A stretch of 14,358 nt of DNA, taken from Verrucomicrobiia bacterium. Its GTDB lineage: Bacteria; Verrucomicrobiota; Verrucomicrobiia; Limisphaerales; UBA11358. How positions within the stretch are numbered: the first letter of the stretch is position 1; each line of letters opens with the position of its first letter. Both the position numbers and the translations under genes were made by a program. This document shows positions 13,673 through 14,358 of this stretch, one piece after another. Location of the stretch: contig JASHVW010000266.1 of the NCBI GenBank assembly GCA_030044395.1, positions 1 to 14,358 of the forward strand. Direction: 5' to 3'. The notes beneath the pieces were generated by a model that made no database searches, had not been told where the DNA came from, and was given only the letters and a program-made list of their open reading frames with translations.

Positions 13673-14119
13673 TTAATTTTTGATGCTATGGCACGAAGTG
13701 AGCTCGGCAAGCGCCATTGCCGCGTCAACACGGACAAGATATAGCCCCTGGACTTTAAAATAGTAAACACAGCCGTCCCGTACTTCAACCGACGTTGAAA
13801 ATATTCTCTGGTCCTTCACAAATCCCAATGTGAGACCATTATCTATGTCATCAGCCACATCTCCCGGCTTCGGAAGGGTATAAGTAATCATCCCGGCTGC
13901 GGGGAAGTGGACAAAAAAAGTATTTGGTTTGAGAGTAACGAGATGTCTGCCCTGGAATATAACTTTGCAAAAGCCGCGGTCACTGTCTGCGGTTTCATAT
14001 AAATAAACAAGAGATTTGTCCGCCGATGGTTGCTGACTCTGAAAATCCGGTTTGGGCGCCGTGCAGCCGGTGAATAGGAGGAGAAGTATGGCAACGATTT
14101 TGTTTTTACAAGGCGTCAT
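13673..14119 (-). CDS. Small DUF2846-like lipoprotein
   Basis: The 148-aa protein has a basic start (MTPCKNK), a hydrophobic stretch (about 8-17) and a lipobox LFTGC, with C19 as the likely lipidated residue, so it should be anchored in an envelope membrane. The mature part starts with a Ser/Gln-rich linker. It then has KSLVYLYETAD (about 35-45), VIFQGRHLVTLKPNTFFVHFPAAG and a final VYYFKVQ block. This order of strands (acyl anchor, 'ALVYVYR'-like strand, 'G..l..l..g.yf...'-like hairpin, 'yyf' strand) resembles DUF2846 lipoproteins, whose function is not known. Its ATG is 9 nt after the stop of another minus-strand gene, so the two form an operon. Base composition is more AT-rich than the metabolic genes. 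Confidence 0.7.
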   Translation of the reverse strand: MTPCKNKIVAILLLLFTGCTAPKPDFQSQQPSADKSLVYLYETADSDRGFCKVIFQGRHLVTLKPNTFFVHFPAAGMITYTLPKPGDVADDIDNGLTLGFVKDQRIFSTSVEVRDGCVYYFKVQGLYLVRVDAAMALAELTSCHSIKN

Positions 14120-14128
14120 TTGGGCCGG

Positions 14129-14358
14129 TCAGGGGTCTTGAGCTTGTTCGCGGTCAGGGATATAGTAAAGAAGTTGTTTTGCCCAGACGCCGTTTTGATA
14201 CATTCTCCGGTTTGTCGGCTCCGCATTTGGCTGGGAACTTGAATTGCACCATAGGATCTCGCCCGTCCTCAAATCAATTAAACCGGCCGATGAATTCAAA
14301 TAGGAAATGTCATAGCGCATCACCGTCAAAAATCCGGCAGTCAGGATCGTGGATACGA
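14129..14358 (-). CDS. Hypothetical protein, C-terminal part only (runs off the right edge)
   Basis: The minus-strand frame is open from the window edge to a TGA at 14129-14131 and gives 76 residues of the C-terminus of a longer protein. It contains a hydrophobic beta-like stretch (ILTAGFLTVMRYDISYL) and a SAGLIDLRTGEILW segment. The last resembles the 'lvDlkTGeilW' strand pair of some envelope proteins (CsgG- or DUF799-like), but this is too little for a family call. It lies 9 nt upstream of the DUF2846-like lipoprotein, so an envelope role would fit. An internal TTG at 14329 is in frame but need not be the start. Confidence 0.5.
   Translation of the reverse strand, partial: VSTILTAGFLTVMRYDISYLNSSAGLIDLRTGEILWCNSSSQPNAEPTNRRMYQNGVWAKQLLYYIPDREQAQDP

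Noticed and set aside
13543..13788. 81-codon minus-strand open frame overlapping the lipoprotein 3' end
   Set aside because: It overlaps the better supported lipoprotein gene by 116 nt, has no ribosome site or recognisable motif, and its tail is unstructured.

Overview
The window looks like chromosomal DNA of a free-living, saccharolytic Gram-negative bacterium, most likely a verrucomicrobial (Pedosphaera/Limisphaerales-like) lineage. This is an inference. It rests on moderately high GC, a non-phosphorylative L-fucose pathway, a secreted GH2 glycosidase, a Tat-exported molybdenum hydroxylase, and intergenic DNA rich in degenerate short tandem repeats. No rRNA, tRNA, CRISPR array or complete insertion sequence was seen.

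Layout. (1) 1-2425 (+): a compact sugar-acid operon. It holds the C-terminal part of an L-fuconate dehydratase, an L-fuconolactonase-type amidohydrolase, an SDR dehydrogenase fitting 2-keto-3-deoxy-L-fuconate oxidation, and the first ~84 codons of a fumarylacetoacetate-hydrolase (FAH) family gene. Together these fit L-fucose degradation through fuconolactone, fuconate, 2-keto-3-deoxyfuconate and 2,4-diketo-3-deoxyfuconate to pyruvate and lactate. The last gene is broken: after its 'PVVFFKG' segment the sequence changes abruptly into low-complexity repeats. (2) 2366-3473: an unusual accessory segment with four blocks of short degenerate tandem repeats and a 210-aa, highly charged HTH-type protein that weakly resembles Mu-like small terminase proteins. 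This segment has taken the place of the rest of the FAH gene and is the most interesting part of the window. (3) 3474-4178 (-): pyrF. (4) 4291-6351 (+): a secreted GH2 beta-galactosidase-like enzyme with a DUF4982-like C-terminal domain.

(5) 6368-12071 (+): a molybdenum hydroxylase locus of the xanthine/aldehyde dehydrogenase family. It holds an XdhC chaperone, a MocA-like molybdenum cofactor cytidylyltransferase, a Tat-targeted 2x[2Fe-2S] subunit, a molybdopterin subunit, an FAD subunit with four cysteines expected to hold an extra [4Fe-4S] cluster, and a small Cys/His-rich protein. The last five are tightly spaced or overlapping. XdhC and MocA are separated by a gap holding a long, nearly perfect palindrome. 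The structural subunits recall the periplasmic PaoABC/YagTSR aldehyde oxidoreductases, although the gene order differs; the substrate cannot be read from sequence.

(6) 12340-13443 (-): alanine dehydrogenase with all catalytic residues and a good candidate sigma70-type promoter. (7) 13673-14358 (-): a small DUF2846-like lipoprotein and, 9 nt upstream of it, the C-terminal end of another gene that runs off the window.
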